DNA from: Bacteroides sp. GM023
GTDB lineage: Bacteria; Bacteroidota; Bacteroidia; Bacteroidales; Bacteroidaceae
Length of the DNA stretch: 64,000 nt
NCBI RefSeq assembly: GCF_014750685.1
Contig: NZ_JAAXGE010000005.1
Location: 62,001-126,000 of the forward strand
Direction: 5' to 3'
A program made the position numbers and the translations under genes. Positions within the stretch are counted from its first letter, which is position 1; each line of letters begins with the position of its first letter. Positions 8,839 to 18,462 of the stretch are shown piece after piece. The notes below the pieces were generated by a model. The model made no database searches and was not told the origin of the DNA. It worked only from the letters and a program-made list of their open reading frames with translations.

Positions 8839-11800
8839 ATGGAAATTAAATCCAAATTCTTATGTTCAAAAGGAGTCGCATTGGCTTTCGCCATGCTGCT
8901 GGGTGGTTCGCCCGGTGTATTGCTCTATGCAAATGATTCTGTAGAAGAGAGTTTGATTGTAGCCCAGACAGGCCGCACCATCAAAGGACTTGTTACAGAT
9001 GCGAATGGTGAACCACTGATCGGTTGTAACGTAGTGGTTGTAGGAAGCAATGCAGGAGTAATTACCGATATTGACGGTCGGTTTGCACTAAATGCGCCTG
9101 CGGATGCAAAACAGATAAAAATCAGCTATATTGGTTATGTGGATCAGATTGTTAATTTGAATAATCATTCAGATTTCACAATCAGGCTGAAAGAAGATAA
9201 CAATGCACTGGAAGAAGTTGTTGTAGTGGGTTATGGTACACAGAAGAAAGCTACTTTAACGGGAGCGGTAGAATCTGTGAGCAGTAAAACATTGCAGAGC
9301 CGTGCCATCACAAATGTGGGTGCAGCCTTGCAGGGAGCTACTCCGGGTTTGGTCGTAACCCGCTCATCTACTCGTCCGGGTAATGAAGGTTTGAACTTTC
9401 AGATTCGTGGTGCGACGTCCATCAACGGAGGTAGCCCGCTGATTGTGATTGACGGTGTGCCTGCATTGAATTCTGTTTCCTTCCAAAACCTGAATATGGA
9501 TGATATAGAAAATATCAGCGTCTTGAAGGACGGTGCAGCATCTATCTATGGAGCGAAAGCTGCCAATGGCGTTATACTTGTAACGACGAAAAAGGGAAAA
9601 GGTAAGGCTACAGTAGATTATAATTTCAATATGCGTTTCACAACCAATGGTATTATGTCCTATTCTCCGTCTATGCAGGAATATGCCACTATGTGGATAG
9701 AAGCTAATAAAGAAATGGAGACCAAGGATTGGTGGAACTGGGGAGAAGAAACTTTACGGAAAATGCAGACCGGATATGAAGGCATCTATCACACCGTTGA
9801 TGCGGGATGGGGTGATCTTTTTATAGGCCAAGCCAACCGCCTGGAAGAACTCTTTGCCCGTCGTTATTCTTATCAGCACAATTTGAGTGTGTCGGGTTCG
9901 ACAGAAAAGTCAGATTACCGTATCTCTTTGGCGTACGCGGATAACCAGGCTAACCTGGCTGTAGCTTATGACGGACAGAAACAGATCAATCTGCGTCTCA
10001 ATTACGGAGTGAAGCTGGCTGACTGGTTCAGACTGGAGACTTCTGCCAGCATGATTAAAACAGATACAAGTAATCCTTCTACGGGTATCGACGCTAATAT
10101 GTATGCTTATGATCCTCCTTTCTTTCCCGCTAAGAATCCTTATGGACAGTGGTATTCTATCTTCGGAACCAGAGGAGAACGCCAGCCGGTAGCTGCTATT
10201 TCGGATGGTGGACGCGATGATAAAACCAATCTGACCACCCGTGTGGACTTGAAAGCAATCATTGATATATGGAAAGGAATCAGTTTCGAAGGTATGACTT
10301 CTTTCCAAAATGAAGAATATCGTCGCGACCGCTACGTCATTCCGGTACAAGTATATGACTGGTTCGGAAATCCGGTACGTACTATCGTAGCTACCCAGCA
10401 GACCCTGGATAATTCGGCAGGAGTATTTCCTTTAAAGGATACAAACAATCCGGCTTATTTGATGGAAGCCAACAATCAGCTTTATCAATATTATTCTGGC
10501 TTGTTGAAATATAATCGCACTTTTGCCGATGTACATAATGTATCGGCTACCTTGGGTATCAATGCCGAGAAATGGACACTGAAGAAACTTTCGGCAGCTC
10601 GTGAAACGATGGAAGATTCGGGAGTTTACGACCTTGAACTGGCAGGTGGAAAGAGAAACAGCAGTGGAGGAAAGACACAAACCGGTACTTATTCTTATCT
10701 TATGAGACTGAATTACAACTACGCAGAGAAATATTTGGCAGAATTTCTGGGACGTCGGGATGGTGATTCCAAATTTGCTCCGGGATATAAATTCCGTAGT
10801 TTCTTCTCCGGTTCTTTGGGGTGGGTCTTTACAGCTGAAGATTTTATGAATTTTATCACTCCGGTTGTTAGTTTCGGTAAGGTTCGTTTAAGTTATGGTA
10901 ACTCCGGTAATAATGGTGGTTTGGGCGACTTTTCATACCTGTCGTTGATTAGCCAGGGTAATACGGCTTTCGGTACCAGTGTATCGCAGCAAGTATCTTC
11001 CGGTTTTGCCAATGGTGGACTGATTAGTTTTGATACGACATGGGAACGTGTGGAACAGAAAAATATAGGTATCGACTTGAATTTCCTGAATAACCGTCTG
11101 ACTGCCTCTTTCGACTACTTTATCAAGGATAATATCGGAATGCTTTCTAATGTAACTTATCCGGGAGTATTGGGAGGAACGGCTCCTAAAACTAACAGCG
11201 GACGTCTGAATGTAAAAGGATGGGAAGTTACTGTAGGCTGGCGCGATCAGGTTAAAGATTTCTCTTACTATGCCAACTTCAACATCGGAGATAACAAGAG
11301 CCTACTCAAAAATGTAGAAGGAGCTGATACGTATACCGCAGGTACAAACAATGTCAACGGCTATCCGTTGGGAGCTTTCTTCCTCTATCGTACAGATGGT
11401 TTCTTTAAAGATCAGGAAGAAGTAGATCGCTACTATGCGCTGTACGGTGGAAAAGGGGATTTGCTGAATGTCGGAAAGAACAGCGACAGACAGTTGCGTC
11501 CGGGCGATGTGAAACGCATCGACTTGAATGGAGACTATAAGATTACTGCTGATGGAAGTGCCAACAGCGATTTGCAGTATGTCGGTGATTCTGCTCCGCA
11601 CTTTGTATTCGGATTGAATCTGGGAGGTTCATGGAAAGGAATCGACGTCAGTGCTATGTTCCAGGGAGTAGGAAAGCAGTTTATTTTGCGTAAAGACTAT
11701 ATGGCTTATCCGTTCCGTATGCGTACCACTAACCAAAATCCGACATATATCGGTAAAACGTGGACCAAAGAGAACCCTAATGCAGAGTTTCCTCGTTTGA

Positions 11801-12084
11801 CAACGAACTCCACGCTGGCTCAATGGAACTATGAGAATAATGATTATATGCTTCAGAACAGTCGCTATATTCGTCTGAAAACGTTAGTTGTCGGTTACAC
11901 ATTACCGCAGATATGGACACGTAGAGTGAAACTAGAGAAAGTACGCTTGTACTTCTCCGGCAACGACTTGTGGGAAGCAAGTAGCATCCGTGACGGTTTT
12001 GATCCTGAAATGGGAGCTGCTTCCAATACCGGTGGATATCCGTTTGCCCGCACCTGGTCGTTCGGATTGAATGTTACCTTATAA
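8839..12084 (+). CDS. SusC-like TonB-dependent outer-membrane transporter, PUL-A
   Basis: 1081 residues. Order: signal peptide (about 1-30), carboxypeptidase-regulatory-like domain (about 48-125, TIKGLVTDANGEPLIGCNV), TonB box region NNALEEVVVVGYGTQKKA, plug domain with the SusC signature ISVLKDGAASIYGAKAANGV (about 225-250), and a large beta-barrel ending in a typical aromatic/hydrophobic last strand (FGLNVTL). It imports oligosaccharides with its SusD lid using TonB energy. There is no STN domain before the regulatory-like domain. It is followed by SusD after 34 bp and belongs to the ECF-led operon. SusC-B is a clear paralogue. Confidence 0.97.
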   Translation: MEIKSKFLCSKGVALAFAMLLGGSPGVLLYANDSVEESLIVAQTGRTIKGLVTDANGEPLIGCNVVVVGSNAGVITDIDGRFALNAPADAKQIKISYIGYVDQIVNLNNHSDFTIRLKEDNNALEEVVVVGYGTQKKATLTGAVESVSSKTLQSRAITNVGAALQGATPGLVVTRSSTRPGNEGLNFQIRGATSINGGSPLIVIDGVPALNSVSFQNLNMDDIENISVLKDGAASIYGAKAANGVILVTTKKGKGKATVDYNFNMRFTTNGIMSYSPSMQEYATMWIEANKEMETKDWWNWGEETLRKMQTGYEGIYHTVDAGWGDLFIGQANRLEELFARRYSYQHNLSVSGSTEKSDYRISLAYADNQANLAVAYDGQKQINLRLNYGVKLADWFRLETSASMIKTDTSNPSTGIDANMYAYDPPFFPAKNPYGQWYSIFGTRGERQPVAAISDGGRDDKTNLTTRVDLKAIIDIWKGISFEGMTSFQNEEYRRDRYVIPVQVYDWFGNPVRTIVATQQTLDNSAGVFPLKDTNNPAYLMEANNQLYQYYSGLLKYNRTFADVHNVSATLGINAEKWTLKKLSAARETMEDSGVYDLELAGGKRNSSGGKTQTGTYSYLMRLNYNYAEKYLAEFLGRRDGDSKFAPGYKFRSFFSGSLGWVFTAEDFMNFITPVVSFGKVRLSYGNSGNNGGLGDFSYLSLISQGNTAFGTSVSQQVSSGFANGGLISFDTTWERVEQKNIGIDLNFLNNRLTASFDYFIKDNIGMLSNVTYPGVLGGTAPKTNSGRLNVKGWEVTVGWRDQVKDFSYYANFNIGDNKSLLKNVEGADTYTAGTNNVNGYPLGAFFLYRTDGFFKDQEEVDRYYALYGGKGDLLNVGKNSDRQLRPGDVKRIDLNGDYKITADGSANSDLQYVGDSAPHFVFGLNLGGSWKGIDVSAMFQGVGKQFILRKDYMAYPFRMRTTNQNPTYIGKTWTKENPNAEFPRLTTNSTLAQWNYENNDYMLQNSRYIRLKTLVVGYTLPQIWTRRVKLEKVRLYFSGNDLWEASSIRDGFDPEMGAASNTGGYPFARTWSFGLNVTL

Positions 12085-12118
12085 GTATGTATGAACTAAT
12101 CGATAAAAAGAAGATAGT

Positions 12119-13894
12119 ATGAAGAAAATAATATATATATTGGCATGTAGTTGTTTGCTGGGACTCAATGCTTGCCAGGACTCATTCCTAAATTTAGATC
12201 CGCTGGACTCAAAGACAGACGCGGTTTATTTCAAAACGCCGGAGCATTTCCGTGAGTATGCCAACGGTTTATATTCTCAATTGATTGGTTGGCGTTCAAG
12301 CATTCTTGACCATATGGACATCCAGTCTGACCTTATTACGAATCCGTCCAATCAGTGGAATATAGGTCATGGAACCATCAACGTAGGTTATGATGATAGC
12401 CGTTGGACAAGCCTTTACGGTAATATTCGGGCAGACAATATGTTGTTAGAAAAAGCGGCAACCTATGCAGGTGACCAATCGGCACTTACACAATATATCG
12501 GTGAAGCGTATTTCTTCCGTGCCTACAATTATTTCTATCTGTTACAATACTTCGGAGGAGTACCTATCTTGACTAAGTCTCTTGATACGGAATCTCCTGA
12601 ACTATACTATCCTCGTAATAGCCGTTACGAAGTGGTAGACCTGATACTTTCCGATCTTCAGAAAGCTATTGACAAACTGCCTATCGAGCAGAATATCTCT
12701 TCTTCGGACAAAGGACACATCAGCAAGCAAGGAGCGAAAGCTTTCAAGGCACGTGTATTGCTATATGAAGCTACATGGCGCAAGAATGTGGGGACAAAAG
12801 CAGATTTTGAAGGTTCGACAGGACCGACATCCGACCAAGTGAACACATACCTCGAAGAATGTATTGCCTTGTCGGAAGAGGTGATGAAGGATCAGGCTTA
12901 TTCTCTGTGGAACTACAACAGCGATACGAGAATGAACAACATGAGTAGCCGCTACCTCTTTTGTATTGAAGATGCGGAAAGCAATCCCGGTGGTTACGGC
13001 AGAGAAACGAACAAAGAATTTATCGTTTATTCTGTATTCGACCGTGATGCCGCTCCCGGTAAGTTTCAGCTAAATCTGAATATGGCGTATGTTTATCCAA
13101 GCAGAAAGTTAATGGATATGTTCCTCTGTAAAAACGGATTGCCGGTATGTGAAAACAATGAGCAATTCGGCGGCTATCACACTCCGACGGCTGAATATAA
13201 AAACCGTGATTACCGCATGGAAGCTTATGTGGGAAAAAGTGCGGATAACATGACTTTGAACGGAACTTCCGGTTATGGGAATATGAAATTTATCACTTAT
13301 AAACCTGCTCAGGAACGCGAAGAATCTGCCAATTACTCGATACTTCGTCTGGCAGAAGTCTATCTGAACTATGCCGAAGCAGTAATGACGCGCTATAACA
13401 AGATAGAAGATACTCAACTGGATGCTTCTATCAATAATCTGCGCAGACGTGCCAATGTGGCTTCACTCACAAATGCTTTGGTAGATCAGATCATTACACT
13501 CACCGGTTCTACGAAATCACATGAAGAAGTGATGATGGACGAAATCCGTCGTGAACGGGCAGTAGAACTTTATATGGAAGGTTTCCGTTTCGACGATTTG
13601 AAACGTTGGGGAACATTGGAAAAAGAACTGAACCAGCCTCGTTGTGGCAGAGTATTGGGTGGAGTAGGCTATGCCACTACATTCAAAGATGCCAACGGTA
13701 ACAATCTTTCTACTTACAACTCCAGTGCTTATGTGAACGGTGAGTTGAAAATAGAGACGGGACACGGTGAACTGTCGTGCGTACTTCTTTCCAAGAAATC
13801 GGATAGCTCACTCTCTTCACGGCATTACTTGTATCCCATTCCGCAACATCAGATTAACCTGAATCCTAATCTGAAGCAGAATCCGGGTTACTAA
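12119..13894 (+). CDS. SusD-like surface glycan-binding lipoprotein, PUL-A
   Basis: 591 residues. Lipoprotein signal with Cys19 in GLNACQDSF. The fold is SusD/RagB: the N-terminal TPR-type helices carry IGEAYFFRAYNYFYLLQYFGGVP, and the C-terminal half has VMMDEIRRERAVELYMEGFR and FDDLKRWG. The protein ends LNPNLKQNPGY, a standard SusD terminus. It caps the SusC barrel at the cell surface and helps bind the glycan. Binding residues cannot be assigned from sequence alone. Confidence 0.96.
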   Translation: MKKIIYILACSCLLGLNACQDSFLNLDPLDSKTDAVYFKTPEHFREYANGLYSQLIGWRSSILDHMDIQSDLITNPSNQWNIGHGTINVGYDDSRWTSLYGNIRADNMLLEKAATYAGDQSALTQYIGEAYFFRAYNYFYLLQYFGGVPILTKSLDTESPELYYPRNSRYEVVDLILSDLQKAIDKLPIEQNISSSDKGHISKQGAKAFKARVLLYEATWRKNVGTKADFEGSTGPTSDQVNTYLEECIALSEEVMKDQAYSLWNYNSDTRMNNMSSRYLFCIEDAESNPGGYGRETNKEFIVYSVFDRDAAPGKFQLNLNMAYVYPSRKLMDMFLCKNGLPVCENNEQFGGYHTPTAEYKNRDYRMEAYVGKSADNMTLNGTSGYGNMKFITYKPAQEREESANYSILRLAEVYLNYAEAVMTRYNKIEDTQLDASINNLRRRANVASLTNALVDQIITLTGSTKSHEEVMMDEIRRERAVELYMEGFRFDDLKRWGTLEKELNQPRCGRVLGGVGYATTFKDANGNNLSTYNSSAYVNGELKIETGHGELSCVLLSKKSDSSLSSRHYLYPIPQHQINLNPNLKQNPGY

Positions 13895-13915
13895 ATCACT
13901 TACTAATCTATATAT

Positions 13916-15118
13916 ATGAACGATATGAAATACTCATTAATAAAAAATACGCTTGGCCTATTGGCTCTGATTTCTTTTCCGGTATTGTTTGCCGGATGCG
14001 AGCAGGATGCTAAATTTAAGACTTATGTATATCCTACGGCAGAAATATCGGAGATGTATCCTACGCTGGGATATGCGGCAGAAAAGGTCACATTTACAGG
14101 TACTAACTTCGGTGACCGGAAAGAAGCTTTGAAAATTGCTTTTGGAGGAGTAGCGGTGAGTAATATTTTGTCTTGCAATAACAACTGTGTAGTGGTAGAA
14201 GTTCCTGAAGGAGCGGTAGCGGGAGAAGTGACTTTGCAGACATGGAACAATGACCCCATTACCGTGGGGACATTCAAGGTATATCCTACTCCTATGGTTG
14301 AGGAAGTTTTTTCACACAATGCGGAATATGGTTCGAATATGGCCGTCGAAGGTGATTTGGTAACCATAAAAGGCGCAAACTTCGGTACTGATAAGAGTTT
14401 GGTTGAAGTGAAGTTTAATGGAACGGTAGCTCCGATAGAATCTTTAGTAGATGAACAGATTGTTGTCAGAACTCCGGCATATACATCGGGGTTGGTCACT
14501 GTAACCATTCGCCCCGAAGCGAATGCCAATAGCATAGTATTGACCGGTACGGGACTGATGGATCCGCAGGCAACAGGTGATGTGACATCTATCTTCTTGC
14601 AGAACAGTGTCGCTCCGTTCAGTCCGAGTGGTGCAGTGGGAACGTGGGCGATAGCTACCGGTTGGCATACATCCGGAGGTTTCGATGGCGCAACTACTCT
14701 ACAGTTTACGGAAGAAAATCCTGACGGTCTGTTCGTATTGGAGTGTTGGGGCAGCAATAAAAAGGAAAATGCAAAGATATACCAAGTTGCTACCTTGCCG
14801 AAAGGAGATTATGTATTCGAGTTGGATTTTGTGCAAATAGCAAAAGAAGCAGGCCGTTTCGGTGTACATTTTGTGATAGCCGAAGGCGATGGAACTATCC
14901 CCAGCCTGGTAGCTAACGGAGATGTATTTGACTCTGCGGACGAAAATGTTGCGAAAGTGATAGAGTCTTATGCTATCACAGGCTCTATGGATCCGCACAC
15001 GAAAGAAATCGCTGTCCATTTGGATGAGACGAAACAACTGACTATGGGATTTGTAACGCAGTTGAATAATAAAGGAACAGTGAAACTCTCGGCTATCAGG
15101 ATTAATAGAGGTAACTAA
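13916..15118 (+). CDS. IPT/TIG-domain surface lipoprotein (short), PUL-A
   Basis: 400 residues; ATG 13925 is an alternative start. Lipoprotein signal with Cys in LFAGCEQD. Two IPT/TIG immunoglobulin-like domains follow (about 38-120 and 122-215, each with a YG../NFG turn and a closing V.VPEGA-type strand). A C-terminal beta-sandwich (about 225-400) contains IFLQNSVAPF, AKIYQVATLPKGDYVFELDF and TMGFVTQL. The same C-terminal module ends all four TIG proteins in this window and resembles DUF5013-type domains. By position, right after SusD, it is expected to be a surface glycan-binding protein (SusE/SusF-like role); TIG domains act as spacers. Confidence 0.85.
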   Translation: MNDMKYSLIKNTLGLLALISFPVLFAGCEQDAKFKTYVYPTAEISEMYPTLGYAAEKVTFTGTNFGDRKEALKIAFGGVAVSNILSCNNNCVVVEVPEGAVAGEVTLQTWNNDPITVGTFKVYPTPMVEEVFSHNAEYGSNMAVEGDLVTIKGANFGTDKSLVEVKFNGTVAPIESLVDEQIVVRTPAYTSGLVTVTIRPEANANSIVLTGTGLMDPQATGDVTSIFLQNSVAPFSPSGAVGTWAIATGWHTSGGFDGATTLQFTEENPDGLFVLECWGSNKKENAKIYQVATLPKGDYVFELDFVQIAKEAGRFGVHFVIAEGDGTIPSLVANGDVFDSADENVAKVIESYAITGSMDPHTKEIAVHLDETKQLTMGFVTQLNNKGTVKLSAIRINRGN

Positions 15119-15135
15119 GACTAAAAAGAAGATTT

Positions 15136-17118
15136 ATGAAAAATGTATATTATAGCTTATTCTTATTGCTGTCCTTGTTTATATGGACATCATGTGATAA
15201 AGGTGGAGAAGAAATAGTAGACCTGAAATATGAGGGGCGTGCGGTTAGCGTGTCCAGCATATCTCCGGTGGCAGGTTACATCGGTGAAGAATTGACGATT
15301 AACGGAAAACAATTCGGGGTATCTTCGGAGTTGATGAAAGTTTTCATTGGTGAAGATGAAACAAAGATCATTTCCTGCTCGGAAGAACGACTGGTGGTGA
15401 AAGTTCCGGAAGGAGCGACATCCGGGAAAATCATATTGAATCTGTTAGGAAATACGTATGTATCGGAGCTCACTTATGAGGTGCTCGGACAACCGTCTGT
15501 TACGGCTATTTCTCCTGAAATGGGCTTTCCTGATGATGAAATTACGATTATCGGTAATAATCTGGGTTCTACTCTGTCTGCCGTTAAATTAGTATTCACC
15601 GGAACAAAAGAAACAGCACAAGTCGTTTCTTGCGAGAATACGAAGATTGTAGTGAAGGTGCCGTCGAAAGCTGTTACAGGCCCTGTTGACTTGACTATTT
15701 CGAAACAACATGTTAATACTCCTTTGAGCGGTGAATCCGGAGAATTCACAGTCTTGCAGCATGCTTCGTTTACCGGAATGTCTACCGCAAGTGGTTATCG
15801 TGGTGCAACGATTACACTGAAAGGTGAAGGATTTGTGGGTACAGAAGAGAAACCTGTAAAGGTCTACTTCGGAGATGCCGAAGCCCGGGTCGTTAGTTCT
15901 ACAGATAAAGAGATTGTGATAATTATTCCGGAAGAAGCAACGGACGGTGATAATGGCGTAATGGTAGAAACTGCCTATGAATTGATAGAAGCTGTTCAGG
16001 TATTTAATGTTCTTCCTTCTCCGAAAATCACTAATGTCTCTAGCACAGAGGAATATATAGGTGCTGAAGTGACTATCACCGGCGAGAACTTCCCGGAAGA
16101 AGCAGGGAATATCAAAGTACTGTTTGGTGGTGGCGAAGCTACTATCGTCTCTAACTCGACGACAGAACTGGTCGTAAAAGTAGCTGCTCCGGCAAATGAT
16201 GTGTTTGGAGAAGTCGATTTAACGGTATCAATGTCGGATGTGACTTTCTATACAGGCAAATTTACGGTGAAAGAAACTCCTTATATTATTTCTGTAACTT
16301 CTGCCAATGTGATGAGTAATAAATTAGTTCGGGCAGGTGATGAAATTACAGTAACCGGGAAGGGACTTACCTCTGACGGTATCGTTACTATTGGTGGCAT
16401 AAAGGTAGAACCTGTATTCAACAGTAATAATGAGTTTAAGGCAACTATACCGAATGGATTTACGGGTGGCAAGGTAGTCTTGAAGTACGAAGCAATTTCT
16501 GTACCTATCACCAGTGATGATGAGTTGATACTGCTGACCGAAGAAATGGATGTTACAGAGTTTGTACTACAGAATTATAAACAACCGTTCATACCGGTAG
16601 AAGGAACTACATATAAGAATATGTCTGCTCCTTTGGGATGGTCATGCAATGATCCTTACACAAGCCGGGGAATGATTTTGAATAATGGAAATACCTATTT
16701 GCAGTGTCAGTCAGGTTGGGATGAAGGGAAGAAAGAAAATGGTAAACTATATCAGGTCAAGACACTTCCTAAAGGAAAATATAAGTTTGTGTTAGACATA
16801 GCGGAAGTTTTCTTTAATAATGGACGTTTTACAATTCACTTCCTGGTAACTAAAGGCAATAATACATTCCCTGATTATGCGAGAGAAGAGAATACAAGCG
16901 CAGGTAAGCATTGGGTATATGATGATCCGAATCACATTGTGCTGGGCGAAACATTACTTTCTAATTTGAGAGTTACTTTAGGCACGACTCCTGAAAAAGT
17001 AGAGGTTGAATTTGAATTATCCGAAACGACGGAAGTAACGATGGGATTCCTTACCATGTTGGGTGGTCAAGGTGGTATGAAAGTATCTGCAATCAGTACT
17101 GTTTGGCTTGGCGAATGA
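15136..17118 (+). CDS. IPT/TIG-domain surface lipoprotein (long), PUL-A
   Basis: 660 residues. Lipoprotein signal with Cys20 in LFIWTSCDKGG. I count five tandem IPT/TIG domains (about 38-465), recognisable by openings such as ISPVAGYIGEELTINGKQFG, ISPEMGFPDDEITIIGNNLG and YIGAEVTITGENF. The shared C-terminal beta-sandwich follows (about 470-660; FVLQNYKQPFIPV, KLYQVKTLPKGKYKF, TMGFLTML). It starts 17 bp after the short TIG gene. The likely role is an elongated cell-surface glycan-binding protein that projects its terminal domain away from the membrane. The ligand is unknown. Confidence 0.85.
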   Translation: MKNVYYSLFLLLSLFIWTSCDKGGEEIVDLKYEGRAVSVSSISPVAGYIGEELTINGKQFGVSSELMKVFIGEDETKIISCSEERLVVKVPEGATSGKIILNLLGNTYVSELTYEVLGQPSVTAISPEMGFPDDEITIIGNNLGSTLSAVKLVFTGTKETAQVVSCENTKIVVKVPSKAVTGPVDLTISKQHVNTPLSGESGEFTVLQHASFTGMSTASGYRGATITLKGEGFVGTEEKPVKVYFGDAEARVVSSTDKEIVIIIPEEATDGDNGVMVETAYELIEAVQVFNVLPSPKITNVSSTEEYIGAEVTITGENFPEEAGNIKVLFGGGEATIVSNSTTELVVKVAAPANDVFGEVDLTVSMSDVTFYTGKFTVKETPYIISVTSANVMSNKLVRAGDEITVTGKGLTSDGIVTIGGIKVEPVFNSNNEFKATIPNGFTGGKVVLKYEAISVPITSDDELILLTEEMDVTEFVLQNYKQPFIPVEGTTYKNMSAPLGWSCNDPYTSRGMILNNGNTYLQCQSGWDEGKKENGKLYQVKTLPKGKYKFVLDIAEVFFNNGRFTIHFLVTKGNNTFPDYAREENTSAGKHWVYDDPNHIVLGETLLSNLRVTLGTTPEKVEVEFELSETTEVTMGFLTMLGGQGGMKVSAISTVWLGE

Positions 17119-17146
17119 GTATCTTAATTAGAAAAAGAATAACATT

Positions 17147-18445
17147 ATGAAAAAAATATATTACTTAGTTGCAGCATTGGCATTGGTGGCAACAACATCA
17201 TGCGGTGACGGATTTAATTTCCCGGAAGTGGGAGCGGAAACCGATTTATATAAAATACCTCTGCCGGAAACGAGTTTGGTGGAAGTGGAATCGAAAGACA
17301 TATCCGTGGCAATGGACCACGTAGGCGGTCTGCATACGGAAGAAGACTTCGAACGTATCCGTGAAAAGTTGAAAGCTGGAGAATCTCCCTGGGTAGAAGG
17401 GTATGAACTGTTGAAGAACAGTAAGTATGCCCAGCTAAGTTTTCAGACTTATCCTACTGAGATAATTGTCAGAGGTGGAGGCAGTGGAGAAAACTATATG
17501 AACGCGGCTCGTGGAGCCGCCGCTGCTTATCAGTTGGCATTGCGCTGGAAGATTGAGGAGAACGGGCAATATGCAAAGAAAGCTGTGGAAATTCTGAATA
17601 AGTGGGCGAAAACCTGTATAGGTTTAGGAGGAGATTCCAATGTCTCTCTAGGTGCTGGAATCTATGGACATGAATTTGCCATAGCAGGAGAACTGCTGAG
17701 AGGATATGCAGGATGGGCTCCTAAAGATTTTGCTGCCTATCAGCAATGGATGCTTTCCGTTTTTTATCCGGCAAATAAAGATTTTCTAGTGCGCCATCAC
17801 GGCACGAATCCTTTACACTATTGGGCTAACTGGGGATTGTGTAACATTGCTTCTACAATGGCAATCGGTATTTTGACAGACCGCCGTGACATTTATAATG
17901 AAGCTATCGAACATTTCCAGATCGGTGAAACAAACGGTCGCATCACCCTGGCTATCTATCATGTGTATGATGGTGCTTATGCCAACTTTGCACAGTTGCA
18001 GGAGAGTGGACGTGACCAGGGACACTCGCTGATGTGTGTCGGGTTACTTGGAACTATTTGCCAGCTTGCGTACAATCAAGGAGATGATTTTTTCGCCTAT
18101 AAAGATAATATGTTCTTGAAAGCATGTGAATATGCGGCATGTTTTAACTATACGAATGATGGAGTACCTTATACATTGTATACGTGGAATCAACAGAACG
18201 CATGGGGCGGAATATCTCCGGTGGAACAGCCGGAACTGGGTACGACAGGGCGCGGAAACTTGAGGCCGATATGGGCGCTTCCTTACTACCACTATGCCAA
18301 AGTGAAGAATGTATTGGACACAAAGGTGAAATATTCACTTATAGGCCGCGATAGATCTTTCCCGGAAGGTGGCGGTGGTAATTATGGTGAAACTAGTGGT
18401 GGTTTTGACGCTCTCGGTTTCGGAACTTTAATGTTTGCAAGATAA
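17147..18445 (+). CDS. Lipoprotein lyase of the alginate-lyase superfamily, PUL-A
   Basis: 432 residues. Lipoprotein signal with Cys20 in VATTSCGDGF. The rest is an alpha-helical toroid domain: HHGTNPLHYWANWGLCN, ILTDRRDIYNEAIEHFQIG, ESGRDQGHSLMC and LAYNQGDDFF are the conserved landmarks, with Asn, Arg and His residues expected in the active site. It ends with FDALGFGTLMFAR. It is predicted to cleave a uronate-containing glycan by beta-elimination at the cell surface, possibly as a PL38-like enzyme. PUL-B encodes a paralogue at the same place, also directly followed by a GH28-like gene. Family membership is fairly sure; activity and substrate are not. Confidence 0.75.
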   Translation: MKKIYYLVAALALVATTSCGDGFNFPEVGAETDLYKIPLPETSLVEVESKDISVAMDHVGGLHTEEDFERIREKLKAGESPWVEGYELLKNSKYAQLSFQTYPTEIIVRGGGSGENYMNAARGAAAAYQLALRWKIEENGQYAKKAVEILNKWAKTCIGLGGDSNVSLGAGIYGHEFAIAGELLRGYAGWAPKDFAAYQQWMLSVFYPANKDFLVRHHGTNPLHYWANWGLCNIASTMAIGILTDRRDIYNEAIEHFQIGETNGRITLAIYHVYDGAYANFAQLQESGRDQGHSLMCVGLLGTICQLAYNQGDDFFAYKDNMFLKACEYAACFNYTNDGVPYTLYTWNQQNAWGGISPVEQPELGTTGRGNLRPIWALPYYHYAKVKNVLDTKVKYSLIGRDRSFPEGGGGNYGETSGGFDALGFGTLMFAR

Positions 18446-18462
18446 AAAATAGGCTGATAGGT

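Noticed and set aside
14023-14757. 244-codon open frame on the minus strand
   Set aside because: Antisense to the TIG lipoprotein gene; low-complexity Ser/Thr/Pro composition typical of a shadow frame, no start context.
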